A stretch of 50,169 bases of DNA from Oppiella nova (GCA_905397405.1 CAJPVJ010000055.1:1-50169); one strand, 5' to 3'; shown: positions 24,801 to 37,733, numbered from the stretch's first letter. Notes: generated from the sequence alone by a model not told the origin. Numbers and translations: made by a program.

Positions 24801-26020
24801 AGAAAGAGGAATAGGAGTGAGTCTAACAACAAAATTGTCTCTTTTTTGGTTGAGTCGACACCTTCTCTCACATTTTGGCTCAAATAATATCGATTCCTAT
24901 TAGAGATTGACTTCGAGAGTGAGTCTATGCCGAAGACTCTATGGGTTAGTATATATAACGCGTTGTGTTTGACTGAGAGCTCAAAACTAATCAATGAATT
25001 TGAAGCAAAACATGGAAAGTGTAGAGTTTGTGACAATAGTATTGTAGACACTGCAGGCACTGCACATCAATTTGAGCATCAATTAGGTCATCGCACCACT
25101 GGTCCTGTTTGTTCCTGAAGCCGGACACCACTGCCAAACAGTATATTCAATGGATATAAGCTGTGGATATGAAATATTACAGCGACTCAGGACTCGGAGC
25201 TCAGAGAGTGATCACCAAATGAATGATTCCATCATTTATTCATATATTATTATTTATATACTTATACTACACTATAATACTGTACACAACGCTTACAGTA
25301 TAGTCTGTGTATCGAGTGATAAGATATTTTTTGCTTCGCTATCATATTTTCATTTATATTAGTTTATCTTAATTTCATTTCTCACTCCATATCTACTATC
25401 GAAGTCCTCAATCTTTTAATGCATTTGACATAAAAGCCATACTTTGCCAAAAATACATCAAATTTGGACCAATGGTTACAAAATGAAGTTTTAATAGAAA
25501 TTTGGTGAGAAAAAAGCGACAGCCATGAGATCAGCCGTAACTGCCAGCCCTGCGTCTATGCCTAATCCGGGTATACCCTGCAGGTGGTGTATATTTACTA
25601 ATGCACGTGTTATACCTGTTCATTGCTCACCAAAAAATGATTAAATGAATGCATAATAAAAAAGTTCATAAAATTACTGCTTTTAATGTTTTCTTTGACA
25701 ATATATACATATAGAGTGGATATAAAAGTAAATTCATTTGAAGTTAATTTGAGTGCAAAGAAAGTTGCAATAAAATAAAGGTCTAATAGAAATTAATATT
25801 TGTTTGGTGAGCACCTGAATCAACGTAAATGTGCATTAATGATGAAAATAACAACAAATAGAGTAAATTCATTACAAAATAAGCCAAATATTAATATATT
25901 ATAACAAAAGACAGAAATATCTTTGTATAAACTCATACTCTATTGAATATACAGAGCAGTAGTTTATAGTGGAATTATATTTAGTGAACAATATTGTATG
26001 TTTGAGTGTTTGGTAGTGTT

Positions 26021-26063
26021 AGCACTGGTAGTTTTAGCACTGGTAGTTTTAGCACTGGTAGTA
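26021..26063 (+). repeat. 15-bp minisatellite AGCACTGGTAGTTTT
   Basis: Three tandem units at 26021-26035, 26036-26050 and 26051-26063 (last one partial), preceded by a degenerate unit (TGGTAGTGTT). The core AGCACTGGTAG also occurs singly elsewhere in the left two thirds of the window. Confidence 0.93.
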
Positions 26064-27708
26064 CAGTAGAGTACAGCTGCGACATTGCATTTAGCTATCA
26101 TCACACGCTATACTGGCTATACTGTACTGCACAGCATCGCTGCATCCCTACTGTACCACCAAATGTCTGAATGTATGGCTAAACAAATAAATTGGCAAAA
26201 CCTAATATAATGCCCCTCTAATGAAAAGAGAGTCAGACCTAATTAGGACAATTAAATTTGCTGACTCATTAACAAAGCGCAGGCAGATTTATGGCACCGA
26301 CCCTACAGCCAACCACAACACACTCTCCACAACCATTACGGTTATGAGTTGCCATTCAATCGGACATTTGATCCCTGAATTCGACATAAATTTTACTTAA
26401 AATAAATCATATCAAATCATATTGTTATCATATATTTGCTATACTCCCATATAAATTGCAATTAAATTTTCTCTAATATATCGAGTGTTTGGTAAGAAAT
26501 GAGATAAAAAACAATAAGTATTTAAAGCGAGCAATTCGTCCACTTTGAACATCATATATAATCAGAGAATTTATTTATTCATGAAGTGTTGTGTTGAAAG
26601 AAATAGTTATTATTGTATTTCAATTCTTATGCAATTGAAGGCACAGTGTTTTCGGTGAGAAAAGACTGTTATATTTGATCTATCATTGAGTGAATGTTAG
26701 GTCTCAGTAGTGAACACTTCTGCAGACAATTTCAATGTTTGTATTGAATGCGAGTTAATATTCCGACGTTTTGCACGTCAGCACAAGTACTCGGTATATA
26801 AGGGATTGTTGTGAGCGGTTTGCCAGTATAAAGATTGCACTTTCATCTAATATTATATTATATATGATATAAGGCTCTACTCTATGAGAGCATTGAGAGC
26901 AAAGGTAAAGAATAGATAAGTGCCATAAACAATGCCAAACCATACAATGGCTTCCAATGACTACATACCGTATAACCGATACTCTCAATACTCCAAATAC
27001 TGGAGTCATGTTATTCAATGTTATTCAATCGTATACTAGTACTGTATATCAGACCATACATACGGTATATACAGTACACTCCACGCCACTAATGAACACG
27101 CATTTGAGGCAAATACAATATTTACTAATAAAACATTTTATTTTAATATTTATTCAAAATAAACTCAAAGCGTTTTTAGATAAACAATTCTTAATGCATT
27201 GATAATACCGTCGAGTATTTTATAACACATGAAACATATTTATGGCTAAAAATCGTTTTCAAATTAAATATATTTATATATAACAATGAATTACATTAAA
27301 TGAGAAGTTCGTTATTTAAAAGTTATTAAAGTTATTGCTATTGACTCAACATTTAAGAATATAGTTAACATAAAACATAAAACTAATTTTTATATACATT
27401 TCTCGAAAAAGTTTGTTTGAGATATTCCTAGCATTGAATTCATGTGAACAATACGTCAGCCGTCGTAACAATGAATGGGATTTAATATTAATAGTAAAAT
27501 ATTTGTCACTTATTTTAGTGAGACGTTAAAAGTCCAAACAAATTGCGATAATGAGCTAACATTGTTTTTATCAAATATAACACAAAACCACAATCTAATG
27601 ATAAGTTAGTCAAAGCTCATGTATAACATCATATAATTGACAAAAAAGTTTTGTCTACAATGACTGAACATTAATTAATGTTAATGTTTATTATTAGTCG
27701 TGTCTAAT

Positions 27709-28298
27709 GAGAAAACAGTGAATACTATCAGGAGTTATACATTAGTGGGCATTCATGGCATGAATTTATTGAATGGATGCATACGGAGTATACAGAGTAT
27801 GGGAGAGAAACGGTAGTATCGGTAGTATCGGTAGTATCGGTAGTATCGGCAGTGCATGGGTTGGGTGTATGGAGGGCTCTGTGGTGCAAGTTTCTGGTCA
27901 ATGAGTTGTGAGGTATTGGATGTGTTTGGGCGCCAAGAATGTGATTAAGAGCTATTATAATCATCACCTTTGATGACAGACATATTTTATTGGATGGATT
28001 GTCAGACAATGTCCAGAGAAAACAGTGAATACTATCAGGAGTTATACATTAGTGGGCATTCATGGCATGAATTTATTGAATGGATGCATACGGAGTATAC
28101 AGAGTATGGGAGAGAAACGGTAGTATCGGTAGTATCGGTAGTGCATGGGTTGGGTGTATGGAGGGCTCTGTAAGTTTCTGGTCAATGAGTTGTGAGGTAT
28201 TGGATGTGTTTGGGCGCCAAGAATGTGATTAAGAGCTATTATAATCATCACCTTTGATGACAGACATATTTTATTGGATGGATTGTCAGACAATGTCC
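27709..28298 (+). repeat. Direct duplication, period 307, with internal (GGTAGTATC)n
   Basis: Copy 1 is 27709-28014 (306 bases), base 28015 is 'a', and copy 2 is 28016-28298 (283 bases). The 23-base length difference is fully explained by two fewer GGTAGTATC nonamers (four units at 27812-27847, two at 28119-28136) and loss of a five-base GGTGC. Apart from one C/T change next to the nonamers the copies look identical. This near-identity with repeat-number change is what two alleles of one locus would look like. Confidence 0.95.
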
Positions 28299-29214
28299 TC
28301 CTCTTTGCAAATGCGCGCCTTTCGCACGATTACATACCAGTGCAACGAATATATAACTAATGCAATGCATACCTCCCTTGCCATCACATTTTAAAGTGTA
28401 AGAAAATTTTCATACAATCGATGCCAAACACACAGACATACACACACTGGTGGCTATAATGCAGACTTATTAGGGAAAGGGCTCATACGGGTGCATGCGC
28501 TGGTGATGGGCCACTTTGAATTAACTAAAAAGCGATTTAAGTGATACCCGCCTCCATTTGAGACAACATTAACAGCATAAGCCATAAGCCACTCACAACA
28601 CCATCTCCTCTCAATCTGCAATCAACTAATCACAAGCCATCAAATGAGTGCACCGGCGTCGACAACAACAGCATCCTTTGTCTTATCATATCTACCTGTG
28701 TGATGCACTGCAATAGCACTCACTTTAATTAAAAAACTTGCATAAACGCCACTCCGAGCCCACTTTGCCATAGCCGGCCGCTCCAGAGCACCGGTATTTG
28801 ATTGAACCCTAATCACAACAAACACTTTTCTCTCGCTTTCATCACTACTCCAAACACTGGTTTCTCATTCATTGAGAAATTCTGTCGAAAGAGTTGTGAT
28901 GAAAGAGTGAAAGACGAGAATCTCATGAAATGTGTGTTAAGACTGAAGTGAGGGCTAAAGACTAGCTCTAAATGCGTTGACTTTCGGTAAATATATTGTG
29001 AGCCAAACACCAAATACTTGAGCGCATGAGACATGAGATGCCTTTTGTACACACAATCACACATATATTGGGCAATGTGTGGGTCAACACATACAGTGCG
29101 TACAGAACCACACTATTGTACTCTCGTTATGATTCTGGGGTTGTCTCGCATTTTGTGTGATATTGGGGGCCAATACTAATAGTAATGGTTTGGATGAAAG
29201 TAATTGACAAAAAC
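28299..29214. other. Noncoding spacer
   Basis: No supported gene or RNA. Base composition is a little richer in G and C than the surroundings at about 28300-28820. Confidence 0.5.
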
Positions 29215-29469
29215 AGTGAAAGCAATGCTTAGCCACTGGCTATCATACGAAAAGAAGTATACATTGAGTTTTGAAAGTAACTCATGGATAAAGTGGAAGC
29301 ACTGGTAGGGCTGGTAGTGGTGGGCCAGAGGCTCAACCAAAAAGTGAAAGCAATGCTTAGCCACTGGCTATCATACGAAAAGAAGTATACATTGAGTTTT
29401 GAAAGTAACTCATGGATAAAGTGGAAGCACTGGTAGGGCTGGTAGTGGTGGGCCAGAGGCTCAACCAAA
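29215..29469 (+). repeat. Perfect 127-bp tandem duplication with a one-base 'a' junction
   Basis: Copy 1 is 29215-29341, base 29342 is 'a', copy 2 is 29343-29469. The copies are identical and the match ends sharply at both edges. The unit contains CACTGGTAGGGCTGGTAG. Same length and same junction base as at 4914, 37734 and 40074. Confidence 0.97.
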
Positions 29470-29495
29470 GTTTGGTTACCAAAGTTTGGTTACCA
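29466..29495 (+). repeat. 14-bp tandem repeat AAAGTTTGGTTACC
   Basis: Two units in direct repeat immediately after the second 127-bp copy. The unit contains TTTGGTTACCAAA, which is close to a palindrome. Confidence 0.85.
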
Positions 29496-30427
29496 AACAT
29501 TGTTTATATTAGTGGTGCACCGAAGGTTCGGCACTTTTATGATGTGTTTGTCTCGGTATTGAATGTATTGTCTGTTGGAAGTGATTTGAGTCCTACTTAT
29601 TGTATAAGTTATATATAAGTTGTATAGAGAAACACATCTTTCATGTGTTGCTAACTGTGGATAACATGGAGAGGACTGACAGCTCAGAGAAAGCGACATA
29701 AATATGAGATGGACTTAGACTTACCCAATGATTAATGTTAAAGCATCACAATTAATAATCCACAACAAATAATTTTTCGCTAATAAAATAACTTATATAT
29801 CGATTCAAATAACACGAAATGTTAACAAAAAACTTTTGGGTCACTATTTGGTGGCATGAAAATGTTTGTCCAAATAATTAGTAGCGAATATCAATGGGAA
29901 TGACAATTGAGACAAATGGCAAAACTTTGTAATCGCAATGTTGTTATTGTAGTTACAGTTGACAATGAATGGTAATAAATAAAATGAGCGAAAATAGTGA
30001 CCAAAGTTGCGGTGAGTGTCTGGTGTGGTATGGATGCGATGAGTCCAACGTATTCATAGACTTATCACTAATTTGTTGGATATATTAACAGAAATAAATT
30101 GACGTATGATTGAAATAGTGTTGGAGAGCACAGACACACACATATCATGCATGAGTGCGAACCAGTGCTCAGGCAGATCACGCATATACTACAGCGTTCA
30201 CCACAACTGGCATACTATGCCTCCTATGCCTCACAACAACTTCACGACTGAGACGGGGCTTCGAGGAGGAGCTACCGATAAATAAACACAACCGTCAAAC
30301 ATATATAGTGTGCAGAGTGTGGGGGAAAATCACTATTCAACTCAATTGAAAGTGATTTCACATTAGAGGGGAATACAATTCAAAGGACGGAACATCAACT
30401 CTATGGGGAGACACACCATCGTATGGG
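29496..30427. other. Noncoding spacer
   Basis: No gene, RNA or mobile element recognised. It lies between the 127-bp duplication and the 537-bp spaced duplication. Confidence 0.5.
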
Positions 30428-30775
30428 GAGAGCCGTCTATGTCTCAGGTATTCGTACCAACAATCACTATATCATACCTGTTATAGCTGTCAGTACTCTT
30501 CATACTCTCCATACCATACTCTTCATACTGTTCAAGCTCAATTTTGCTAGAAAGGACATACATTGACAGTGCACCACACACTACACAACTCTACTGTCTA
30601 TTTCACCGGTATGTGACTCAAGATTACCAGGGTTGTCCAGGTTGGAGAGCCAGACACTGTCACACCAAATATATCAACACAACTTTTTTTTATGTTGTTT
30701 GGCACAATTCATAATATTTATGACCCAAATTGGACCAAAAGTAAAAGTTACAAAAATGTTCCTGAATAAAAATGC

Positions 30776-30799
30776 GAGAGAGAGAGAGAGAGAGAGAGA
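30776..30799 (+). repeat. (GA)12 microsatellite in copy 1 of the spaced repeat
   Basis: Uninterrupted GA tract; its counterpart in the second copy is 31310-31329. Confidence 0.95.
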
Positions 30800-30824
30800 A
30801 CTGTAAGAATAGTGAGCATCACAA

Positions 30825-30850
30825 TCACATTCACATTCACATTCACATTG
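30825..30850 (+). repeat. (CACATT)n hexanucleotide repeat
   Basis: Four CACATT units directly after copy 1. Copy 2 is followed by a weaker CATTCACATTCACAATCAC version. Confidence 0.9.
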
Positions 30851-31309
30851 GTTTGGTGTTACAGTGCTTTGGCTGATCCGGCGCTTAATACTTGTTTTGA
30901 TATATAATGTAAACATTAGAGCATAGCTTTATTGGCGTGTTTGAGCACATTATAGACAGACACAGAGAGCCGTCTATGTCTCAGGTATTCGTACCAACAA
31001 TCACTATATCATACCTGTTATAGCTGTCAGTACTCTTCATACTCTCCATACCATACTCTTCATACTGTTCAAGCTCAATTTTGCTAGAAAGCACATACAT
31101 TGACAGTGCACCACACACTACACAACTCTACTGTCTATTTCACCGGTATGTGACTCAAGATTACCAGGGTTGTCCAGGTTGGAGACCCAGACACTGTCAC
31201 ACCAAATATATCAACACAACTTTTTTGTTTGTTTGGCACAATTCATAATATTTATGACCCAAATTGGACCAAAAGTAAAAGTTACAAAAATGTTCCTGAA
31301 TAAAAATGC

Positions 31310-31329
31310 GAGAGAGAGAGAGAGAGAGA
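31310..31329 (+). repeat. (AG)10 microsatellite in copy 2 of the spaced repeat
   Basis: Shorter counterpart of the tract at 30776-30799. Confidence 0.95.
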
Positions 31330-32422
31330 ACTGTAAGAATAGTGAGCATTCACATTCACAATCACAAAGTGTAAGTGTAACCAAACCACAATGTCACGAA
31401 ACCGACTAGGCCGCGAATTATGAACAAAACTATATATTACATTTGTAATCTCGTATCGAAATAACCGCACAAACTCGTGTAATATCTGTCTGTGGTCTAA
31501 CTTGAGGTCAATTGCCAACACTCTTCAATACCTGTGTTGTTGAGTACATTACACGACATTCTTCTCTATAAGTCTACAAATGCTCTTCATTTTAAATATT
31601 AGTATCAGTAATGCTATTAACGATAAGATAACCGTTACATAAGAAGTCGAGTTTTCTTGTTTTACTATCCCTTATACAACACTTCATATCTCTTTTGATT
31701 AAAAAAATAATTATTTTATTTGTGTTTTTGAATACTCCATGAATACGAACTGATTTATTCTGTTAACTCTGTCTTTCTCTCCCCAACTCTAATGCCTTTT
31801 GTATGGTTTTTGTGATTGTATTTGTGTTGATATGGTATTGGATGTGTTATTTGTGAAGCATTTGATGCCTTAGTAGTGACACTTTCTGTGGCCACAATGC
31901 AATGGCCATCATATGTCAAATGGAGCGCTTAAATAGCATTGCATACACTCTCTCTGTATAACCATTACATTGTATACCATTCAATGGTATAACTGTGTGT
32001 CACTTCAGAGACTAACATATTATGAACTGTAAGAGCAAAGGCAGACAATATGTTATTGCATCGCTTTATTGAATATGACTTTGTTTTGACTAAATCTCAG
32101 ATATAAACTCAAGTTTTACAAAATGCAAACAAATTATGCGAAAGATTTCAGAGTTTATAATATAAGTGAGAATTAGTAGTGTAGCAGAAATGGACAGAAA
32201 ATCAATGCACTGCTAGTCTACAAGTGATTGAGACAACAATTCTGATGTGAACACCGAATGAGACACACATGGAGTGAATCTAAAGTCATTGACAGACTCT
32301 ATGCCTCTAATATAAACACAAATATGAATTCTACTCACTGTTGGCACAGCTCTGGCATACACTCCCTCACCGCTCATATGCACTGACATATGAATGCATT
32401 GCATCGCTATTGTAGACTAAGG

Positions 32423-32425
<3 letters not shown>

Positions 32426-32470
<45 letters not shown>
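32426..32470 (+). repeat. (GA)n microsatellite, slightly interrupted
   Basis: Longest GA tract of the window, with a GG interruption near 32459. Confidence 0.96.
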
Positions 32471-33731
32471 CGTGAAAGAGACCAGAGACGAGATGCTGTG
32501 CTCTGTGCTGATGAAGGCAAGCGGGGGAGTCGGGAGATATGCCCTACTCTACAGTTCATCGTATATCTCAGTGAACACAAGTGAGAGGGAGGGGAGAGCG
32601 GCAAACGAGAGAGAATAGAAAAAATGTTGAGCTCTGAGTGACTGTTAGACAACATCATCGCCTTCTCCCTCACACTCCCGAAGTTGTCTCTCTTTTCTCG
32701 GATTCTATGCAAAGCTTGTCTTTGAGTGAAAAATCAATGAAAATCTGTTTTACCTTTTAATGCAAAGAAGTGAAGCCCAGAGTAGACATCAGTTGACGTA
32801 CTCTGCAGTTATGTATACTTTAATCGAAATTTTCTTTTTTCACAAAATATTCTATGATTTATAGGAACTTATAATAGGAATAGTAGTCGTGTTTAATATG
32901 ATAGCAAATGGAGGCACCAATTAATAAGTGTTAGGAAAGGGAATGGACTGCGAAAGTGACACAAACTCATTAAGGATGGGGGGAATGAATGGCCGATGAA
33001 AATGTGACACATTATTGAGCAAATCAGACACTACTCGCGATTATCACTTAAACCCATTGCCGAGGCCTCATATGTCTGAGCAAATGCAGTGATGGATCGG
33101 CACACAAGTCGGTGCCAGTACTCCATCTGCTGACTCTTGGCCTCAGTTAACATATTAGCAAAAAAATTATAGATTTTTCTTTTTTTATCATTACTTACCC
33201 TCAGATGTAATGCTCGCAAAGTTTCACTTCACTCCTGAATACTCACTCTCTTATGCACTGATAGCACAAAACTGACGAATATTTCGTTTTTTCATTTGCT
33301 TCAAGAGTTTTCTCTGTCTCTCTCCTCAATATTATTTGGGGTTTGTCTTTCGCACTGAAAGTATAGCTAACTTTAAATTGTATTAGAGATGAGTTAAGAT
33401 GAGACTCAGCGACTCAGCCTCACAACAGTATTGTCTTCTCTAAACATACTGTACTTTTTTGAGTGATTCTCTGTTTATCTAATAAGAGGCAAACACATAG
33501 TTTGTGCCGCTTTTGCGCATTTTATTTATTACTAATTAATTATTCAAAAGTTAATTGCAATTTGTTTGGCGCATGCGGTGGGCCGGAGATGATTGTGTGC
33601 TGAGGATGAGACACTGTATTACTGTATTACAACACATTACACAATACAATACTTTTTAATAAATCAGTGCAATCATTATGATTGAGAAAAGAGAATAAGT
33701 GTTCGCTTAGCACCGGCTCAGGCTCTCTATG

Positions 33732-33750
33732 CTCTCTCTCTCTCTCTCTC
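33732..33750 (+). repeat. (CT)9 microsatellite
   Basis: CT tract inside a wider region of repeated CTCTCTGTGCTCT words (about 33720-33810). Confidence 0.93.
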
Positions 33751-34731
33751 CACTGTACTCTCTGTGCTCTCTCTGTGATCACTATGTTCTCTATGCTCTC
33801 TATGGACGCTCTAATGACTCAACGCTATAACTTTATACAAAATCGCTATAATATTGCAATATTGCAAATGCAATGAAAACCTTTAGACAGTAGTGTTGAT
33901 CACAAGTTCAGGGAATAGCATTTTGACTGCAATTTCAATATTAATTCAGACATAAATATGCATTTCAAACACATTCACCCATTTTAGAGTGATTGTACTG
34001 TAAGGCTAATATGAAAGATAGGTTTATATATGAAAATAATATGAGATAATTGTGAGTTAGTGTGAGTTGAGAGTTATGTATTGTAGTTGTGTTGAGTGGA
34101 CGGCTGGCACTCATGTTTCCATAAGAGACCAAATAGAGTATAACATTTGGATGCTATAGTCTTGTATCGCATTTACTGTTAGCCTAACAAATGTAAACAG
34201 AGTCACGACTGGCCGTCAAACTCACACACGAAGGCCTGAAAAAGTGGCGATCAATAAAATTTAATCATTTTGTCTGATTAGTTGATTTCTAATATAATGT
34301 GTCAGACTATGAAAACAATGTTACACCGATGAAGCTGGTCTGTCTGTCTCTATAGCGTATATATGCATACTATGCATGACTTATACATAGTTTATATACT
34401 TTATTATTATTATTACTTCATTATTACATATTAAAGGCTGACATGGAATCAGTCACTCGTAGACACGGATTGCAGTTTGAGAGACAGAAATCTATTAATT
34501 TATGCGGCATTTCATACCATTTCATACCATTTCATTGCATTCTTTTCAAAATAATTAAAATCATGGCTAATAATAGTGTTCACTATATGTTTGAATTATG
34601 TATGAAATGCTCGGCTGTAGTCATAGGAGAGACCGTGAATTACAGATAACCCTATTATCTATTATTGTGCTAAAGTGTCGTTTAGTACAACATTACTGAC
34701 AACAGAATAGTCATTGAATAACACTCTACGG

Positions 34732-34797
34732 AATGGTATGGTTTTGTATGGGTTTTGTATGGTTTTGTATGGTTTGCTATGGTTTGGTATAGTATGG
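34732..34797 (+). repeat. TATGGTTTTG minisatellite
   Basis: About six imperfect units of 10-12 bases (GGTATGGTTTTGTATGGGTT and variants). The array is bracketed by GGAATGGTATGG and TATGGCATTCC, a partial inverted match. Confidence 0.88.
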
Positions 34798-35200
34798 CAT
34801 TCCAAGGACAGAGTCTGTCCACATATCACCTGTGAAGGTCAGTAGGCCATTGATCGATACATGTGCTCTGAAACGGACATTAGGGACTCAAAGGATTTGT
34901 ATGGTATGGCAGTAAGTGATGGTGGATGTGGTCATTGAGCTAACATTTCATTCATTCAACTCAATTGCTGTGCACTCAATGGCAATGCAATGCAAGTGCA
35001 GTGCCATCAACACAATCAGCACAACCAACACAACCACACATCCATCCATTCAGTCACACATTCACTCCATTCACTCCAACCATTGCCTTCTCGTTAGGAG
35101 TAAATAAGTTACGAGTTTTCGTTTCACAGCACTTATATCTCTACACTATTGCCAAACATAACACAACTTTTAATTTACTCTCGATTTCTATCTCCCAATC

Positions 35201-35248
35201 TCTCCCCTCTCTGTCTCTCTCACTCTCTCTCTCTCTGTCTCTCTCACT
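35201..35248 (+). repeat. CT-rich microsatellite
   Basis: Imperfect CT tract with G and A interruptions (CTCTCTGTCTCTCTCACTC). Confidence 0.9.
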
Positions 35249-35920
35249 CAGTTGCGATCATATTTTGGTTGAAATGTTAGAGTTCTTGTAGTTTTGTAAC
35301 CAGTTTTTGAGTGCATTTTCTCCAATCTATTCGTTAGTGAATTGAAGGCCAGACACCGTATTTCTATTCATAATAATTATGTATCGGTAAGAATGATAAT
35401 TTTAGTTCTTTCCCGGAACTGGCATTTTTTGTGTGCTGGCCGTCATCATTACAAAACCGACAATTAACGCACCCTTAGATATAGTTGGCTATTGAGCGCA
35501 GATAGCAATGCCAGAGAGCACTGGCATATAGTGGTGACTGCGATGGCAAGTGAAGTGAAGATTGCGAAGCAAAACAAAACTTAAGTCGTGACGATCTTCC
35601 TTTGGATTCTCATTCCTATGTAATTATAATGGCTTTAGAGCCCAACTCTCGGCTCCGTTGGTCTCCTAAATAATAATCAGTTTCGCGAATTAATTGTTCA
35701 AATGTTCGACTCTTGAGACTCACAGTCACTCCAACTCTAACTCCGACTCCAAGAGCCGACCCAATGAAAGAGAAATACATAAAAACTCTACTTTTTATTT
35801 CATTTTGACACTAATACTACTCTCAATGAAAAAAAGTGATTTTACACTAAAATAAAGTCTGCTCTCTTTTCTGCTCTCTTTTCGCTCCCTTCTATCCATT
35901 CTCTCAGTCTGTGTCTCACT

Positions 35921-35948
35921 CACTCTCTCTCTCTCTCTCCTCTCTCAC
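35921..35948 (+). repeat. (CT)n microsatellite
   Basis: CT tract with one CC interruption near 35940. Confidence 0.93.
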
Positions 35949-36112
35949 AGTCTTGGACTCCAATTATAAAATAACAAACTCTTAAAACCTGTCATTTATT
36001 TTATTTTTTCTTATTTTTTATTGTTATTATTATTTTTAATTTGTTTTTATGAGAAATTTTTTTATGTGTAGGTATTGGAAGAGAAGACAAAGCAATCTTC
36101 TGTTGCTTTATG

Positions 36113-36142
36113 CTCTCTCTCTCTCTCCCTCCCTCTCTCTCT
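36113..36142 (+). repeat. (CT)n microsatellite
   Basis: CT tract with CCCTCCC interruption; the last dinucleotide tract before a gap of about 12.5 kb. Confidence 0.93.
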
Positions 36143-37733
36143 GGTTATGTTGCCAAACACAGAAACCAACTAAACCAACAGAGACCAGACCAGACACGGC
36201 CGCAAGCATACCGAGATTAGAGTAGGTTTGTTAGGTGCCGGCCAGAATAACCAACAACAAAATGAAGTATATTAAAAGAATCTTTAATTCAAATCTGCAT
36301 TTTGTGTGTCTAATGACGGGTTTGCATATAATTACAACCCGTCATCTCCATCTTGAGCACGTGTTCATTTCACTGGGTTTGAGACATTAGTCTGTAACGA
36401 AACAGTAATTACGCACTCTATACTGTCCGTAATCAGATATTAGTCTCCATTTCAGTTTCTTGATTTGTTTTACCAAAAAAGGTGATGCGATGGATAGCAC
36501 TGTGCGATGTGTACCTCTATTTTAGTATAAATAATATTAAATGAATATTATCGGCATTTTCTCACATTCCCCTCAAAACAAGATCTAATAAATACTACTT
36601 TCGATGCAAAAAATAAAATAAAATAGATATTTCTCTCGATAGATGTTTATCTGTTATAAAAAAGAGGAATTTGTTGTGAAATGAATATAATTGTAATTTT
36701 AGAGAACTGTCTTTCTATTTGGTTTAAAAGAATAGCAGCACTGATACCAGCATTGAAAACGTGAGGTCAACACCGGAGTACCCGATCCTAACTGAAGGTG
36801 AAAATTCAAATTTCTCTGAATTGTGTTTAATTAGAAGTGAAAGAAGTAATACAACTATAACTATAACTATAAGTCAATGAGTGCGCCGACACTCCAGTTG
36901 TGTTCAACAAAGCGTAGAAATAATAACATTTGGATAAAGAATTTTTAAACATATGTATAAAAATTATTTTCTTATATAAGATTTTGTGCTTAATTGCTCT
37001 CCACATTAGACACATGTAATTGTAATTATAATTATGGAATACAAGTTTTCCTTTCTTTTTATTTCTAATTGTTTTGATGCAAATTTCGATGAAATTATAA
37101 AAGACAACAAATTATATACGATAGCCAAATATTTAATTGTTTTAGAGTTTTGTTTTATTTGGAGTCGACTTTATTCTTAAAGCGAAAGTAATTGATATGT
37201 TGGACACACATAATAATGTCTTTTGTGAGTCATTATAATTACAAATTTAATTGCTTTGATTGTAAAGTGTATTCATATATACAGTGCATTCAATTCAATA
37301 CTACACTAAACCCTACACTCTGTGCTGTAATTAACTTTATTTACTCGAATAAAATAAAATACAATTTTCTAGTTTTCAAGTTTAGGTCTGAAAAGGAAAA
37401 AAGTAGAGAATTAAATGAATTTTAATTCAAAGCAGAATCATATGTTTGTTTGCAATTAAAGGTATATTTCATTATTTTTTTTGTTAAATAAATTGGATGT
37501 TTTTAAATAAAGAAAAAATTGAGAAATTTTCACATAATTATAAGGAATTTAATTAATTTAAAATTGACTTTTCTGTTGTTCAAAAAAAGTCTCATTTAAT
37601 TGCAATTTGCAACATAAATATAGTGTTTTAATCGCAAAAATTCATTTAAACACTCGAAAACGATTTTTCTTATCAAATAAATTACTTTTACATTGAATTA
37701 TGAAAAAATTATATATAATTAAAACATTGCATT

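Larger units (their letters stand above)
18512..27708. other. Noncoding region without recognisable genes
   Basis: About 9.2 kb. The longest open frame (23626-24021, + strand) begins with GTG, has no family resemblance and no coding-like neighbour. GA/CT tracts at 19.7, 20.5 and 21.8 kb are listed separately; 22.1-22.7 kb and 24.3-24.8 kb are very AT-rich. No RNA gene or mobile element was recognised. Confidence 0.6.
30428..31349 (+). repeat. Spaced direct repeat, two copies of about 390 bp, period 537
   Basis: Copy 1 is 30428-30819 and copy 2 is 30965-31349, separated by 145 bases. Both run from GAGAGCCGTCTATGTCTCAG through a (GA)n tract to GTAAGAATAGTGAGCAT. Differences are few: single substitutions (GAAAGGACATAC versus GAAAGCACATAC; GGAGAGCC versus GGAGACCC), a small indel in the T-run near TTGTTTGGC, and fewer GA units in copy 2. 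The spacer holds a CACATT hexamer array. The base before copy 2 (30964) is again 'a', but here the copies are not adjacent. Confidence 0.93.
31350..36950. other. Noncoding region with CT-rich tracts
   Basis: About 5.6 kb without a supportable gene. Simple repeats are listed separately. After 33.7 kb the dinucleotide tracts are all in CT orientation, whereas most tracts left of 32.5 kb are GA on this strand. Confidence 0.55.

Noticed and set aside
24927-25118. Short open frame with CRVC and several His residues, as a possible zinc-finger exon
   Set aside because: The Cys/His spacing does not fit a C2H2 finger, no conserved linker is present, and no ZFHX words can be recognised.
27812-28136. 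GGTAGTATC nonamers as a CRISPR-like array
   Set aside because: Units are directly adjacent with no spacers, so this is an ordinary minisatellite.
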